The notes below the pieces were generated by a model. The model saw only the letters and a program-made list of their open reading frames with translations, had not been told where the DNA came from and ran no database searches. Source: Pseudomonas sp. NC02 (GTDB taxonomy: Bacteria; Pseudomonadota; Gammaproteobacteria; Pseudomonadales; Pseudomonadaceae). From it: 64,000 nt of DNA. This document shows, piece by piece, positions 8,719 to 19,604 of the stretch. The translations under genes were made by a program, and so were the position numbers. Where the stretch lies: NCBI RefSeq assembly GCF_002874965.1, contig NZ_CP025624.1, forward strand, positions 2,232,001 to 2,296,000, read 5' to 3'. Within the stretch, counting starts at the first letter, position 1; each line of letters opens with the position of its first letter.

Positions 8719-9915
8719 TTACAGCACCTGAACGATGGCCTTGGTCACGGCATCGATGTTCTTCTGGTTCAACGCCGCCACACAGATACGACCGGTATCC
8801 AGCGCGTAGATACCAAACTCGTTGCGCAGGCGTGTCACTTGTTCAACGCTCAGGCCGGAGTAGGAGAACATCCCGCGCTGGCGACCGACGAAGCTGAAGT
8901 CGTGGCCCGGAGCAGCCTTGGCCAGGTCAGCCACCATCTGCTCGCGCATGCCGCGAATGCGCAGGCGCATTTCCGCCAGTTCGGCTTCCCACTGGGCACG
9001 CAGCTCAGGGTTGTTCAGCACCGCCGCCACAATCGCCGCGCCGTGGGTCGGCGGGTTGGAGTAGTTGGTGCGGATCACGCGCTTGACCTGGGACAGGATG
9101 CGGGCGCTTTCTTCCTTGGAGTCGGTGACGATGGACAGGGCGCCCACGCGCTCGCCGTACAGCGAGAACGACTTGGAGAACGAGCTGGACACAAAGAAGG
9201 TCAGGCCCGACTCGGCGAACAGGCGCACCGCAGCGGCGTCTTCGTCGATGCCGTCGCCAAAGCCCTGGTAGGCCATGTCGAGGAACGGCACGAGGTTTTT
9301 CGCCTTGACCACGTCCAGCACTTGTTGCCAGTCGGCCGGGCTCAGGTCGACGCCGGTCGGGTTGTGGCAGCAGGCGTGCAGCACGACGATGGACTGTGGC
9401 GGCAGGGCGTTGAGGTCTTCCAGCAGGCCGGCGCGGTTTACGTCGTGGGTGGCGGCGTCGTAGTAACGATAGGTTTGCACCGGGAAGCCGGCTTTTTCGA
9501 ACAGCGCCTGGTGGTTTTCCCAGCTCGGGTCGCTGATGGCGACGACGGCGTTGGGCAGCAGTTGCTTGAGGAAGTCAGCGCCGATTTTCAGGGCGCCGGT
9601 GCCGCCGACCGCTTGGGCGGTGATGACGCGGCCGGAGCTGATCAGCGGCGATTGCGCGCCGAACAGCAGCTTTTGCACGGCCTGGTCGTAGGCGACAATA
9701 CCGTCGATCGGCAAGTAGCCACGGGCGGCGTGTTGCGCCACGCGAATGGCTTCCGCTTCGGCAACGGCACGCAAGAGTGGAATCTTCCCCTCCTCGTTGC
9801 AGTAAACGCCCACGCCAAGGTTCACCTTGGTGGTTCGGGTATCGGCGTTGAATGCTTCGTTGAGGCCCAGGATTGGATCGCGTGGTGCCATTTCGACAGC
9901 GGAGAACAGGCTCAT
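8719..9915 (-). CDS. aromatic/aspartate aminotransferase (class I, PLP)
   Basis: The 398-residue product is a class Ialpha aminotransferase: N-terminal MSLFSAVEMAPRDPILGLNE, the conserved NLGVGVYCNEEGK, the substrate-binding region HACCHNPTGVDLS, and the PLP lysine in FVSSSFSKSFSLYGERVG. TyrB/AspC-type enzymes move amino groups between glutamate and aspartate or aromatic amino acids in the cytoplasm. The start at 9915 gives the family's usual length. It is divergent from uvrB across a 343-bp gap and ends at a strong hairpin. TyrB versus AspC preference cannot be settled by eye. Confidence 0.9.
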   Translation of the reverse strand: MSLFSAVEMAPRDPILGLNEAFNADTRTTKVNLGVGVYCNEEGKIPLLRAVAEAEAIRVAQHAARGYLPIDGIVAYDQAVQKLLFGAQSPLISSGRVITAQAVGGTGALKIGADFLKQLLPNAVVAISDPSWENHQALFEKAGFPVQTYRYYDAATHDVNRAGLLEDLNALPPQSIVVLHACCHNPTGVDLSPADWQQVLDVVKAKNLVPFLDMAYQGFGDGIDEDAAAVRLFAESGLTFFVSSSFSKSFSLYGERVGALSIVTDSKEESARILSQVKRVIRTNYSNPPTHGAAIVAAVLNNPELRAQWEAELAEMRLRIRGMREQMVADLAKAAPGHDFSFVGRQRGMFSYSGLSVEQVTRLRNEFGIYALDTGRICVAALNQKNIDAVTKAIVQVL

Positions 9916-10258
9916 TTTTGCGGCAGCTCTATAGAGAGTGGAGGGACGTGTCGCGCTCCAGCCGAATGCACTAGAGCGGTGCACAAACGGGGAGCTAGTA
10001 TAGAGGCCATCACTGCTCACGGCGACAGCCGAAACGGCTTTTCGGCCAAGTTTTTCGGTTTATTTACCGACCGTTAGTCTTATTGCAACATGGGTGACCA
10101 ACGGCATGTAGGACGATTGCCTTGAAACCCGTCACATTCGCCTCCACTTCTACAGCTATCATGGTTTTTTCCTGCAACCTGCGCCGAACAGTCGCGGGTC
10201 GCGGTCTTTTTCGTCCCCGTTGCTGTTTCCGGCCCCGGGGTGACTCAAGAGGTACGTT
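9916..10258. other. intergenic region between divergent aminotransferase gene and uvrB
   Basis: These 343 bases must contain both promoters. I see no gene, no REP element and no CTG-N10-CAG LexA box that would place uvrB under SOS control here. Confidence 0.5.
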
Positions 10259-12274
<2,016 letters not shown>

Positions 12275-12291
12275 TTTGTAGCGACTGCCAA

Positions 12292-12324
12292 GGCCTCTTC
12301 GCGAGCAAGCCCGCTCCCACATTT
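12292..12324. repeat. single REP sequence (family 3)
   Basis: GCCTCTTCGCGAGCAAGCCCGCTCCCACA is one arm of the REP family that occurs as inverted pairs at 32494, 35765 and 44509. Here it stands as a singlet directly after uvrB. Confidence 0.75.
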
Positions 12325-12336
12325 TGACCGCGTTGA

Positions 12337-12440
12337 TCGTTCCCACGCTCTGCGTGGGAAAGCAGCCCGGGACGCTCTGCGTCCCAAGAGCGGACGCGGA
12401 GCGTCCAGTGAGGCATTCCCACGCAGAGCGTGGGAACGAT
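12337..12440. repeat. REP-type palindromic element (family 1)
   Basis: Outer arms TCGTTCCCACGCTCTGCGTG and their inverted partner at the right end, with inner GGACGCTCTGCGTCC-type palindromes, match the element at 460-563. Confidence 0.8.
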
Positions 12441-12452
12441 CTTCAAGCTCTT

Positions 12453-12548
12453 TGTGGCGAGGGAGCTTGCTCCCGCTGGAGTGCGAAGCGCTCCCAGAAT
12501 TTTGGGGCCGCTTCGCAGCCCAGCGGGAGCAAGCTCCCTCGCCACAGG
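12453..12548. repeat. REPIN-like palindromic element (family 2)
   Basis: TGTGGCGAGGGAGCTTGCTC at the left end and its inverse at the right end flank a GC-rich middle; it is a second copy of the element at 8516-8653. It completes a run of three REP-type elements between convergent uvrB and the pump operon, leaving no room for a gene in 12275-12553. Confidence 0.8.
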
Positions 12549-12553
12549 TTATT

Positions 12554-14104
12554 TCAGTGGGCTTCCCCAGCCTTAAGCCCCGCCGGCAACGCCTTGGTCA
12601 ACAAGATCGCCACCATACTGATCCCCAACGCCAACCCTACAAAATGGAACGCATCGTTATAGGCCATGATCTGCGCCTGCTGATGCGCTATCTCACTCAA
12701 CTTGCCCAACGCCGCCGTCTCACTGCCAAACGTCTCCGTCAGCCTGGCCATGCGCTCTGCCACCTGTGGATTGGTCGGCACAATCGCCTCACGCAGGTAA
12801 TCAAAGTAGGTCTTGGTGCGTGCATCCAGCAGCGTCGCCAGCAACGCAATCCCGATCGCCCCGCCCAGGTTTCGCAGGATATTGAACAGGCTCGACGCCG
12901 ACCCCGCGTCCTTCTGCATGATGTATGCCGTGGCAATCAGCGAAATTGTCACCATGATCAACGGCTGCCCCAGCGCACGGATGATCTGGATGCGGTTGAA
13001 CTGGTCGCCGGCAAAGTCCGGGTTCAGCACCCCCGATGAAAAACTCGCCAACCCGAACAGCCCGAACCCCAGCGTACACAGCCATTTGGGCGACACGTAC
13101 TTCATCAGCTTGGGCACCAGCGGAATCAAAAACAGCTGCGGAACCCCCATCCACATGATCACTTCGCCGATTTGCAGGGCGTTGTAGTTCTGGATCTGCG
13201 CCAGGTACAGCGGCAGCAGATAAATCGAGCCATACAACCCCACGCCCATCCCCAGGCTCGAAATACTCGACAGCCCGAAATTGCGATTGCCGAGGATCCG
13301 CAGGTTGATCAGCGGGTTGGGCTTGGACATCTGCACGATCACAAAGGTGATCAAGCTCAACAGGGCGACGGTGCCCAGGCTGACAATCAGGCTGGATTCC
13401 AGCCAATCCTTGCGATGGCCTTCTTCCAGAAACACCTGCAAACACCCAAGGCCTACGGCCATGGTTAGGATGCCGAGATAGTCGGTGCTTTTGAGCAAGT
13501 CCCAGTTGGAGTCCTTTTTCTCCAGGCCGTACAGCAGCCCGGCGATCATGATCAGGCCCGGTGGGATGTTGATGTAGAAGATGTATTCCCAACCCCAGTT
13601 TTCCGTGAGCCAGCCGCCAATGGTCGGGCCGATGGACGGGGCGAAGGTGGCGGTCATGGCGAACATGGCCATGCCTTTGGCGCGGTGATGTTCGGGCAGC
13701 TTGATCAGCGTGAGGGTGAACGCCAGGGGGATCAGCGCGCCGCCGGTAAAGCCCTGCAGCGCGCGGAATACGATCATGCTTTCCAGGCTCCAGGCCATGG
13801 AGCACATCAGCGAGGCGATCAGGAACCCGCCCGAGACCCACACCGCCAGCCGACGCGCCGACAGCAGCTGCACCAGCCAGGCGGTGAGGGGGATCATGAT
13901 GATTTCGGCCACAAGGTAGGAGGTGGAAATCCACGAACCTTCTTCCAGGGTGGCCGACAGCGCGCCCTGGATGTCCTTGAGGGACGAGTTGGTGATCTGG
14001 ATGTCGAGCACTGCCATGAAGGCGCCGAGCATCACGCTCATGACCGCGATCCAGTCGCGCCGGCTCGGTTCGCCTACCGGCGGCAGCAGTTGATCACCGG
14101 CCAT
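12554..14104 (-). CDS. DHA2-family MFS drug exporter (EmrB-like)
   Basis: The 516-residue product has the 14-helix layout of DHA2 exporters, starting RRDWIAVMSVMLGAFMAVLDIQIT, with the family's FRALQGFTGGALIPLAF motif and a second half beginning near residue 270. With an HlyD/EmrA-type adaptor such pumps export hydrophobic drugs, fatty acids or siderophore-like compounds across both membranes. The adaptor gene lies immediately upstream and overlaps by 11 nt, so they are co-transcribed and probably translationally coupled. No outer-membrane channel or regulator gene is adjacent; a TolC-type partner elsewhere is assumed. Confidence 0.9.
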   Translation of the reverse strand: MAGDQLLPPVGEPSRRDWIAVMSVMLGAFMAVLDIQITNSSLKDIQGALSATLEEGSWISTSYLVAEIIMIPLTAWLVQLLSARRLAVWVSGGFLIASLMCSMAWSLESMIVFRALQGFTGGALIPLAFTLTLIKLPEHHRAKGMAMFAMTATFAPSIGPTIGGWLTENWGWEYIFYINIPPGLIMIAGLLYGLEKKDSNWDLLKSTDYLGILTMAVGLGCLQVFLEEGHRKDWLESSLIVSLGTVALLSLITFVIVQMSKPNPLINLRILGNRNFGLSSISSLGMGVGLYGSIYLLPLYLAQIQNYNALQIGEVIMWMGVPQLFLIPLVPKLMKYVSPKWLCTLGFGLFGLASFSSGVLNPDFAGDQFNRIQIIRALGQPLIMVTISLIATAYIMQKDAGSASSLFNILRNLGGAIGIALLATLLDARTKTYFDYLREAIVPTNPQVAERMARLTETFGSETAALGKLSEIAHQQAQIMAYNDAFHFVGLALGISMVAILLTKALPAGLKAGEAH

Positions 14105-15140
14105 CGTGCGGGTCTTGGATGTTCACTTTGACCGTCACCGACATGCCCGGGCGGATTTTGCCCTGCAGCGGGTTGTCGGTGGCGAAGGTCAGTTTGACCG
14201 GAATCCGTTGTACGACTTTGGTGAAGTTGCCCGTGGCATTGTCCGGCGGCAGCAGGCTGAATTGCGCGCCGGAAGCGCCGAACAGGTTGGCCACGCGGCC
14301 TTCGATTGGAGTATCGCTGTAGGCGTCGAATGTCAGCTCGGCTTTTTGCCCAGGCTGCATATGGCCGATCTGGGTTTCCTTGAAGTTGGCCTGCACCCAG
14401 ATGTCCTGGTCCGGGACGATCGACAGCAGGTAGGCGCCGGCCTGTACGTATTGACCGTTGCGCGCGGCACGCTGGCCGATCAGGCCGCTGATGGGCGCGT
14501 GGATTTCGCTGCGGGTCAGGTTCAGTTCGGCCTGGGCCAGGTCAGTCCTGGCGTTGGCGATCATCGCGTCGAGGCGCTTGATCTCGGCGTTCAGGGCGTT
14601 GACCTGCTGGCGCTGGCCCTGCAGGTCGGCCTGGGCCATGGTCACCTGGGAGCGGGCGATGTGGTTGTCGGCGTCGAGGGTGGTGACCCGTTCTTCGGAG
14701 ACATAGCCGGGTTTGCGCAGGGTTTGTGCGCGGTTCAGGTCGATCTGCGAGCGGCCGAGGGTGGCCTGGCTGGACGAGACCTTGGCTGCACCGGCGGCGA
14801 TCAGGCTGGCTTGCTGGGTCAGTTTGCTCTGGGCCTGCACACGCTCGGCTTCGCGCATGGCCAGGGCGGCGTTGGCGCGGTCGACGGCGAGGTGGAAGTC
14901 GTCGCCTTCGAGCTTGACCAGCAGTTGGCCTTTTTCCACGTGCTCGTTGTCGCCCACCAGCACCTCGACGATGCGCGCACCCAGTTGGCTGGAGACCCGG
15001 GTGATCTCGCCCTGGACGTAGGCGTTGTCGGTGCTTTCATAAAAACGGCCCTTGAAGAACCACTGGGCGAAAAAGCCCGCGGCGATCAGGACCACGATAA
15101 ACAGGAAGATAAACAGGCGGCGTTTGAGCGGGGCAGGCAT
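14094..15140 (-). CDS. HlyD/EmrA-family membrane fusion protein
   Basis: The 348-residue product has an N-terminal membrane anchor (LFIFLFIVVLIAAGFFAQW, residues about 8-26), a biotinyl-lipoyl half motif (VSSQLGARIVEVLVGDNEHV), a long alpha-helical hairpin region, the second lipoyl half (IHAPISGLIGQRAARNGQYV) and a beta-barrel domain. This is the periplasmic adaptor of a tripartite efflux system. The downstream EmrB-like gene overlaps its 3' end by 11 nt. It is divergent from gltX across about 200 bp in which I see no clear operator. Substrate unknown. Confidence 0.92.
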   Translation of the reverse strand: MPAPLKRRLFIFLFIVVLIAAGFFAQWFFKGRFYESTDNAYVQGEITRVSSQLGARIVEVLVGDNEHVEKGQLLVKLEGDDFHLAVDRANAALAMREAERVQAQSKLTQQASLIAAGAAKVSSSQATLGRSQIDLNRAQTLRKPGYVSEERVTTLDADNHIARSQVTMAQADLQGQRQQVNALNAEIKRLDAMIANARTDLAQAELNLTRSEIHAPISGLIGQRAARNGQYVQAGAYLLSIVPDQDIWVQANFKETQIGHMQPGQKAELTFDAYSDTPIEGRVANLFGASGAQFSLLPPDNATGNFTKVVQRIPVKLTFATDNPLQGKIRPGMSVTVKVNIQDPHDGR

Positions 15141-15336
15141 GGCGATGATGTCGTCGACAAAAGGTAATGGAATATAGCCAGCGAACGGTCTGGCAAATAG
15201 CCATGTCGAGACTTGAGACCGGAGCTTGTCTCATATGCCCTTTGTTCGCCTCCCCACGCTGGAGCCCAAGGGCTTGGGGCTGTTACCATTCGCCCCTTGT
15301 TTCATTTTCAGTTTTATCGCCAATTCGAGACCCGCC

Positions 15337-16818
15337 ATGACCACCGTCCGCACGCGCATCGCGCCATCGCCTACTGGGGATCCCCACGTAGGTACTGCTT
15401 ACATCGCCTTGTTCAACTACTGCTTTGCCAAGCAGCATGGCGGTGAATTCATCCTGCGGATCGAAGATACCGATCAACTGCGCTCCACGCGCGAGTCGGA
15501 ACAGCAGATTTTCGATGCCCTGCGCTGGTTGGGCATTACCTGGGCTGAAGGCCCGGACGTCGGCGGCCCCCACGGCCCGTATCGCCAGAGCGAGCGCAGC
15601 GACATCTACAAGCAGTACACCCAGCAACTGGTCGACATGGGCCACGCCTTCCCGTGCTTCTGCACCGCCGAAGAGCTGGACCAGATGCGCGCCGAGCAGC
15701 AGGCCCGTGGCGAAACCCCGCGCTATGACGGCCGCGCACTGCTGCTGTCGAAGGAGGAAGTGGCCCGGCGCCTGGCTGCCGGCGAGCCGCACGTTATCCG
15801 TATGAAGGTGCCGAGCGAAGGCGTGTGCGTGGTGCCGGACATGCTGCGCGGTGACGTCGAGATCCCGTGGGACCGCATGGACATGCAAGTGCTGATGAAG
15901 ACCGACGGCCTGCCGACGTACTTCCTGGCCAACGTGGTGGACGACCACCTGATGGGCATCACCCACGTACTGCGTGGCGAAGAGTGGCTGCCATCGGCGC
16001 CGAAACTGATCCTGCTGTACGAGTACTTCGGCTGGGAACAACCGCAGCTGTGCTACATGCCGCTGCTGCGTAACCCGGACAAGAGCAAGCTGTCCAAGCG
16101 CAAGAACCCGACCTCGGTGACCTTCTACGAGCGCATGGGCTTCATGCCCGAAGCGATGCTCAACTACCTGGGCCGCATGGGCTGGTCGATGCCGGACGAG
16201 CGCGAGAAGTTCTCGTTGCAGGAAATGGTCGATCACTTCGACCTGTCCCGTGTGTCCCTGGGTGGGCCGATCTTCGACATCGAGAAACTGTCGTGGCTCA
16301 ACGGCCAGTGGCTGCGTGACCTGCCGGTGGAAGAGTTCGCCAGCCGCGTGCAGCAGTGGGCGTTGAACCCCGAGTACATGATGAAGATCGCGCCGCTGGT
16401 GCAGGGCAGGGTGGAGACCTTCAGCCAGGTCGCACCGTTGGCGAGTTTCTTCTTTGCCGGTGGCGTGAACCCGGACGTGAAGCTGTTTGAGTCGAAGAAA
16501 CTCTCGGGTGACCAGGTTCGCCAGTTGATGCAGTTGATCCTGTGGAAGCTCGAAAGCCTGCGCCAGTGGGAGAAGGATGCGATTACCGCGACTATCCAGG
16601 CGGTGGTTGAATCCCTGGAGCTGAAATTGCGCGATGCCATGCCGCTGATGTTTGCCGCGATCACCGGGCAGGCGAGTTCGGTGTCGGTGCTCGATGCGAT
16701 GGAAATTCTGGGCCCGGACCTGACTCGCTTCCGTCTGCGCCAAGCCCTTGATTTGCTTGGTGGTGTGTCGAAGAAAGAAAACAAGGAATGGGAAAAGCTG
16801 CTGGGCGCTATCGCTTAA
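15337..16818 (+). CDS. gltX: glutamyl-tRNA synthetase
   Basis: The 493-residue product is a class I synthetase with the HIGH-type motif in [13 protein letters not shown] (residues 9-21) and the KMSKS-type motif as KLSKRKNP near residue 250. It attaches glutamate to tRNA-Glu in the cytoplasm. I chose the ATG at 15337, where the conserved N-terminus [14 protein letters not shown] begins, over upstream in-frame codons that would add unconserved residues. A GC-rich hairpin follows the stop. The neighbouring tRNA cluster includes two tRNA-Glu genes, its substrate. Confidence 0.97.
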   Translation: MTTVRTRIAPSPTGDPHVGTAYIALFNYCFAKQHGGEFILRIEDTDQLRSTRESEQQIFDALRWLGITWAEGPDVGGPHGPYRQSERSDIYKQYTQQLVDMGHAFPCFCTAEELDQMRAEQQARGETPRYDGRALLLSKEEVARRLAAGEPHVIRMKVPSEGVCVVPDMLRGDVEIPWDRMDMQVLMKTDGLPTYFLANVVDDHLMGITHVLRGEEWLPSAPKLILLYEYFGWEQPQLCYMPLLRNPDKSKLSKRKNPTSVTFYERMGFMPEAMLNYLGRMGWSMPDEREKFSLQEMVDHFDLSRVSLGGPIFDIEKLSWLNGQWLRDLPVEEFASRVQQWALNPEYMMKIAPLVQGRVETFSQVAPLASFFFAGGVNPDVKLFESKKLSGDQVRQLMQLILWKLESLRQWEKDAITATIQAVVESLELKLRDAMPLMFAAITGQASSVSVLDAMEILGPDLTRFRLRQALDLLGGVSKKENKEWEKLLGAIA

Positions 16819-16837
16819 GCACGCTGTTGTAACGGCC

Positions 16838-16859
16838 AAACCCCGGTTTTCCGGGGTTT
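16838..16859 (+). terminator. hairpin after gltX
   Basis: AAACCCCGG and CCGGGGTTT pair around TTTT, 19 nt after the stop codon. The T-run is short (TTTG), so termination strength is uncertain. Confidence 0.6.
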
Positions 16860-16915
16860 GCTCGGTAAGTGATTGTTATCTCGGCAAAAAATTTTGAAAA
16901 TTGTTGAAAATAAAT

Positions 16916-16944
16916 TTGACACGTTTCGAATACGCCATTAAGAT
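16916..16944 (+). promoter_or_regulatory. sigma-70 promoter of the tRNA-Ala/tRNA-Glu cluster
   Basis: TTGACA (16916-16921), a 17-bp spacer and TAAGAT (16939-16944) precede the first tRNA by 21 bp. The upstream sequence is A/T-rich (UP-element-like) and a GC-rich discriminator CGCCCCG follows, as usual for stringently controlled stable RNA promoters. Confidence 0.85.
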
Positions 16945-16965
16945 TCGCCCCGTCCTCACCGACGA

Positions 16966-17041
<76 letters not shown>

Positions 17042-17120
17042 ATTTACAGGTTCAAGGTCTGGCCACACCGTCCTTGAATTCGATCAGACTCAGCCTGATC
17101 ACGTTGTATAGAAGGTTTGT

Positions 17121-17196
17121 GTCCCCTTCGTCTAGTGGCCTAGGACACCGCCCTTTCACGGCGGTAACAGGGGTTCGAGTCCCCTAGGGGACGCCA
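17121..17196 (+). tRNA. tRNA-Glu (TTC), copy 1
   Basis: This 76-nt cloverleaf has acceptor GTCCCCT/AGGGGAC, anticodon loop CTTTCAC (anticodon TTC), T-arm GGTTCGAGTCC and encoded CCA. Confidence 0.97.
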
Positions 17197-17246
17197 GTTT
17201 CAACAAGCAGTTCGAAAGGTCTGCTGCGCCGCGAGGCGAAAAATCC

Positions 17247-17322
<76 letters not shown>

Positions 17323-17402
17323 ATTTACAGGTTCAAGGTCTGGCCACACCGTCCTTGAATTCGATCAGTCCTCAGCGCTGATCAGTTGTACAGAAGGTTT
17401 GT

Positions 17403-17478
17403 GTCCCCTTCGTCTAGTGGCCTAGGACACCGCCCTTTCACGGCGGTAACAGGGGTTCGAGTCCCCTAGGGGACGCCA
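17403..17478 (+). tRNA. tRNA-Glu (TTC), copy 2
   Basis: The sequence is identical to the copy at 17121, 282 bp downstream of it. It ends the tRNA cluster and is followed by hairpins. Confidence 0.97.
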
Positions 17479-17484
17479 CGATTA

Positions 17485-17534
17485 CCCGCTCTGCGGGATT
17501 TTTAAGGGTCATTCAATTATTGAATGGCCCTTTT
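17485..17534 (+). terminator. tandem hairpins ending the tRNA cluster
   Basis: CCCGCTCTGCGGG followed by ATTTTT (17485-17503) precedes a longer stem, AAGGGTCATTCAAT paired with TTGAATGGCCCTT, ending in TTTTGTTT (17504-17538). Confidence 0.8.
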
Positions 17535-17614
17535 GTTTGTCTGGCGTTTGGCCAATCCTCCTTCCTTTTTCCCTGAGTGTTCTTCTGACCAATGGTCATG
17601 CCTGTGGCTTGCGA

Positions 17615-17637
17615 AATATTATTATGGTAATAATATT
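17615..17637. promoter_or_regulatory. perfect palindromic operator before a TetR gene
   Basis: AATATTATTA-TGG-TAATAATATT has perfect 10-bp arms and lies 26 bp before the TetR start codon, in an otherwise GC-rich region. This suits an autoregulatory TetR site overlapping the promoter. A shorter palindrome, TGACCAATGGTCA, lies at 17586-17598. Confidence 0.75.
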
Positions 17638-17662
17638 CGAAGCATGAGATTCGGAGGCAACG

Positions 17663-18202
17663 ATGAACGATAAAAAAGCGCAAACCCGCGAACGCATTCT
17701 GCAAGCTGCCGGCGCCGCCCTGGTACAACGCGGCCCGGCCGAGCCGAGTGTGGGCGAAGTCATGGGCGCGGCGGGGCTTACCGTCGGCGGTTTCTACGCG
17801 CACTTTGAAAGCAAGGACGCACTGATGCTGGAGGCCTTCACCGAGTTGCTGGCCCGGCGTCGCGCCGCCGTCGATGACATGGACTCCTCGCTGACCGGTG
17901 AAGAGCGTCGCGCGCTGGTCGCAGCGTTCTACCTGTCGCGTAAACACCGTGACTCCACCAGCCAGGCGTGCCCGATCCCGTCCACCGTGGGCGAGATGAG
18001 CCGCCTGCCGGACGAATTTCGCCAGGCCTTGAACGAACACTGCGAACTGATGGCAGCACAGCTGGCCGCCAGCCCGGAAGACACCGACAAGGCCCTGGCC
18101 GACATGGCACTGATGATCGGTGGCTTGTCGCTGGCCCGCGCCCTGGGCCCGGGTGAGTTATCGGATCGTGTATTGCGTGCGGCCAAGTCCGCAGTGCGTT
18201 AA
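17663..18202 (+). CDS. TetR/AcrR family transcriptional regulator
   Basis: The 179-residue product has the TetR helix-turn-helix PSVGEVMGAAGLTVGGFYAHFESKDALML (about residues 31-59), preceded by RERILQAAGAALVQRG. The C-terminal half, with CPIPSTVGEMSRLP, resembles TetR_C regulators that sense small electrophilic or aromatic compounds, though the ligand cannot be named. GGAGGC precedes the ATG. A perfect palindrome just upstream is the probable autoregulatory operator. The alpha/beta hydrolase gene follows after 28 nt in the same direction and is probably co-transcribed and co-regulated. Confidence 0.92.
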   Translation: MNDKKAQTRERILQAAGAALVQRGPAEPSVGEVMGAAGLTVGGFYAHFESKDALMLEAFTELLARRRAAVDDMDSSLTGEERRALVAAFYLSRKHRDSTSQACPIPSTVGEMSRLPDEFRQALNEHCELMAAQLAASPEDTDKALADMALMIGGLSLARALGPGELSDRVLRAAKSAVR

Positions 18203-18230
18203 GAACGGCTTCTGGCCTGAGGGATGAGCG

Positions 18231-19064
18231 ATGGGCACGTTGAAATGGATTCGTGGCGTCAATGGCACCCTGGGCCGGCTGGCGCCGCAAACGGTGGCCA
18301 GCAAGATGCGTCGGGTGTTCATGACGCCTCGCGATTTGCCGCCCCGTGATTGGGAGCTGCCGCTGCTGGCGCAGTCCGAGCGCATCACTTTGCGTTTCGG
18401 CCTGTCGGCGCTGAAGTGGGGCCAGGGCCCTGCGGTGCTGTTGATGCACGGCTGGGAAGGGCGCCCGACGCAATTCGCCAGCCTGATCAGCGCATTGGTG
18501 GACGCGGGTTATTCGGTGGTTGCGCTGGACGGCCCGGCCCACGGGCGTTCGCCGGGGCGCGAAGCCCATGTGCTGCTGTTTGCCCGTGCCATGCTGGAAG
18601 CGGCTGCCGAACTGCCACCGCTGCATGCGGTTGTCGGTCACTCCATGGGTGGGGCCAGCGCGATGTTGGCGGTGCAGTTGGGCTTGCGCACCAAGGCGTT
18701 GGTCAGCATCGCCGCACCCTCGCGGTTTCTCGACGTACTGCGCGGCTTTGCCGGCATGGTCGGTTTGCCGGCGCGAGCGCGTTCGGCGTTTATCCAGGAG
18801 GTCGAGCTGACGATGGGCATGCCTCTCAAGCACCTCGATGTCGCCCACTATCAAATGAATATCCCGGGCCTGATCGTGCATGCCGAAGACGATACCTTCG
18901 TCTCGGTCAAGGCTTGCCAGGTCATCCATGACGCCTGGTTCGACAGCCGCCTGCTGCGCCTGGAGCAGGGCGGGCACCAGAAAGTGCTGGCGGATCCGCG
19001 TGTGATCGAAGGCGTGCTGGCGCTGCTGGCCGGCCGCCACGTGCCGGAGCGCCAAACCGCCTGA
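18231..19064 (+). CDS. alpha/beta-fold hydrolase
   Basis: The 277-residue product has the alpha/beta hydrolase landmarks: oxyanion-region LLMHGWEGRPTQF, DGPAHGRSPG, the nucleophile elbow GHSMGGASAM, a late acidic residue in LIVHAEDDTFVS, and a C-terminal histidine in EQGGHQKVL. No signal peptide is visible, so it is probably cytoplasmic. It lies 28 nt after the TetR gene and is followed by a thioesterase gene in the same direction. Substrate unknown; an ester or lactone is typical of the fold. Confidence 0.88.
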   Translation: MGTLKWIRGVNGTLGRLAPQTVASKMRRVFMTPRDLPPRDWELPLLAQSERITLRFGLSALKWGQGPAVLLMHGWEGRPTQFASLISALVDAGYSVVALDGPAHGRSPGREAHVLLFARAMLEAAAELPPLHAVVGHSMGGASAMLAVQLGLRTKALVSIAAPSRFLDVLRGFAGMVGLPARARSAFIQEVELTMGMPLKHLDVAHYQMNIPGLIVHAEDDTFVSVKACQVIHDAWFDSRLLRLEQGGHQKVLADPRVIEGVLALLAGRHVPERQTA

Positions 19065-19114
19065 GCCATGGGTTACACTGCTCGCCGCCGACATTAATCG
19101 ACCGGGAGCACCCC

Positions 19115-19564
19115 ATGGGCTGGGATTTGGCAACGCCGTTTATCATCGATCTGCAGGTCGGTGCCGACGACATCGACGGTCTGGGGCACGCCAACAACGC
19201 CGTTTACGTGTCCTGGCTCGAACGCTGCGCCTGGCGCCATTCTCAGCGCTTGGGGCTGGACCTTAGCGAGTACCGCAGGCTGGATCGCGCGATGGCCGTG
19301 GTGCGTCATGAGATCGATTACCTCGCCGCCGGTTACGAGGGCGATGAGCTGCAGTTGGCGACCTGGATCGTCGACTGGGACCAGCGCCTGAAAATGACCC
19401 GACGCTTCCAGCTGGTACGCCCGCGTGATGGCGCTACCTTGCTGCGAGCGCAAACCACCTTTGTCTGCATCGAACTGTCCAGCGGCAAGCCCAAGCGCAT
19501 GCCGTCGGAATTTCTTGAGGGTTATGGCCCTGCGCTGCAAGGCGAATTACCTGCCAGCGTCTGA
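19115..19564 (+). CDS. acyl-CoA thioesterase (hotdog fold, 4HBT/YbgC type)
   Basis: The 149-residue product begins MGWDLATPFIIDLQVGADDI and contains DIDGLGHANNAVYVSWLERC, the equivalent of the 4-hydroxybenzoyl-CoA thioesterase signature in which an acidic residue near the start of the long helix is catalytic. Length and pattern match single-domain hotdog thioesterases of the cytoplasm. GGGAGC precedes the ATG. It follows the hydrolase gene by 50 nt. The acyl-CoA substrate is unknown. Confidence 0.87.
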   Translation: MGWDLATPFIIDLQVGADDIDGLGHANNAVYVSWLERCAWRHSQRLGLDLSEYRRLDRAMAVVRHEIDYLAAGYEGDELQLATWIVDWDQRLKMTRRFQLVRPRDGATLLRAQTTFVCIELSSGKPKRMPSEFLEGYGPALQGELPASV

Positions 19565-19604
19565 AACCAGTAAACTGCGCCACGTTTTTCGTTGAGTGTT
19601 TTCC

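Noticed and set aside
9916-10258. LexA box before uvrB
   Set aside because: No CTG-N10-CAG palindrome is visible in the intergenic region.
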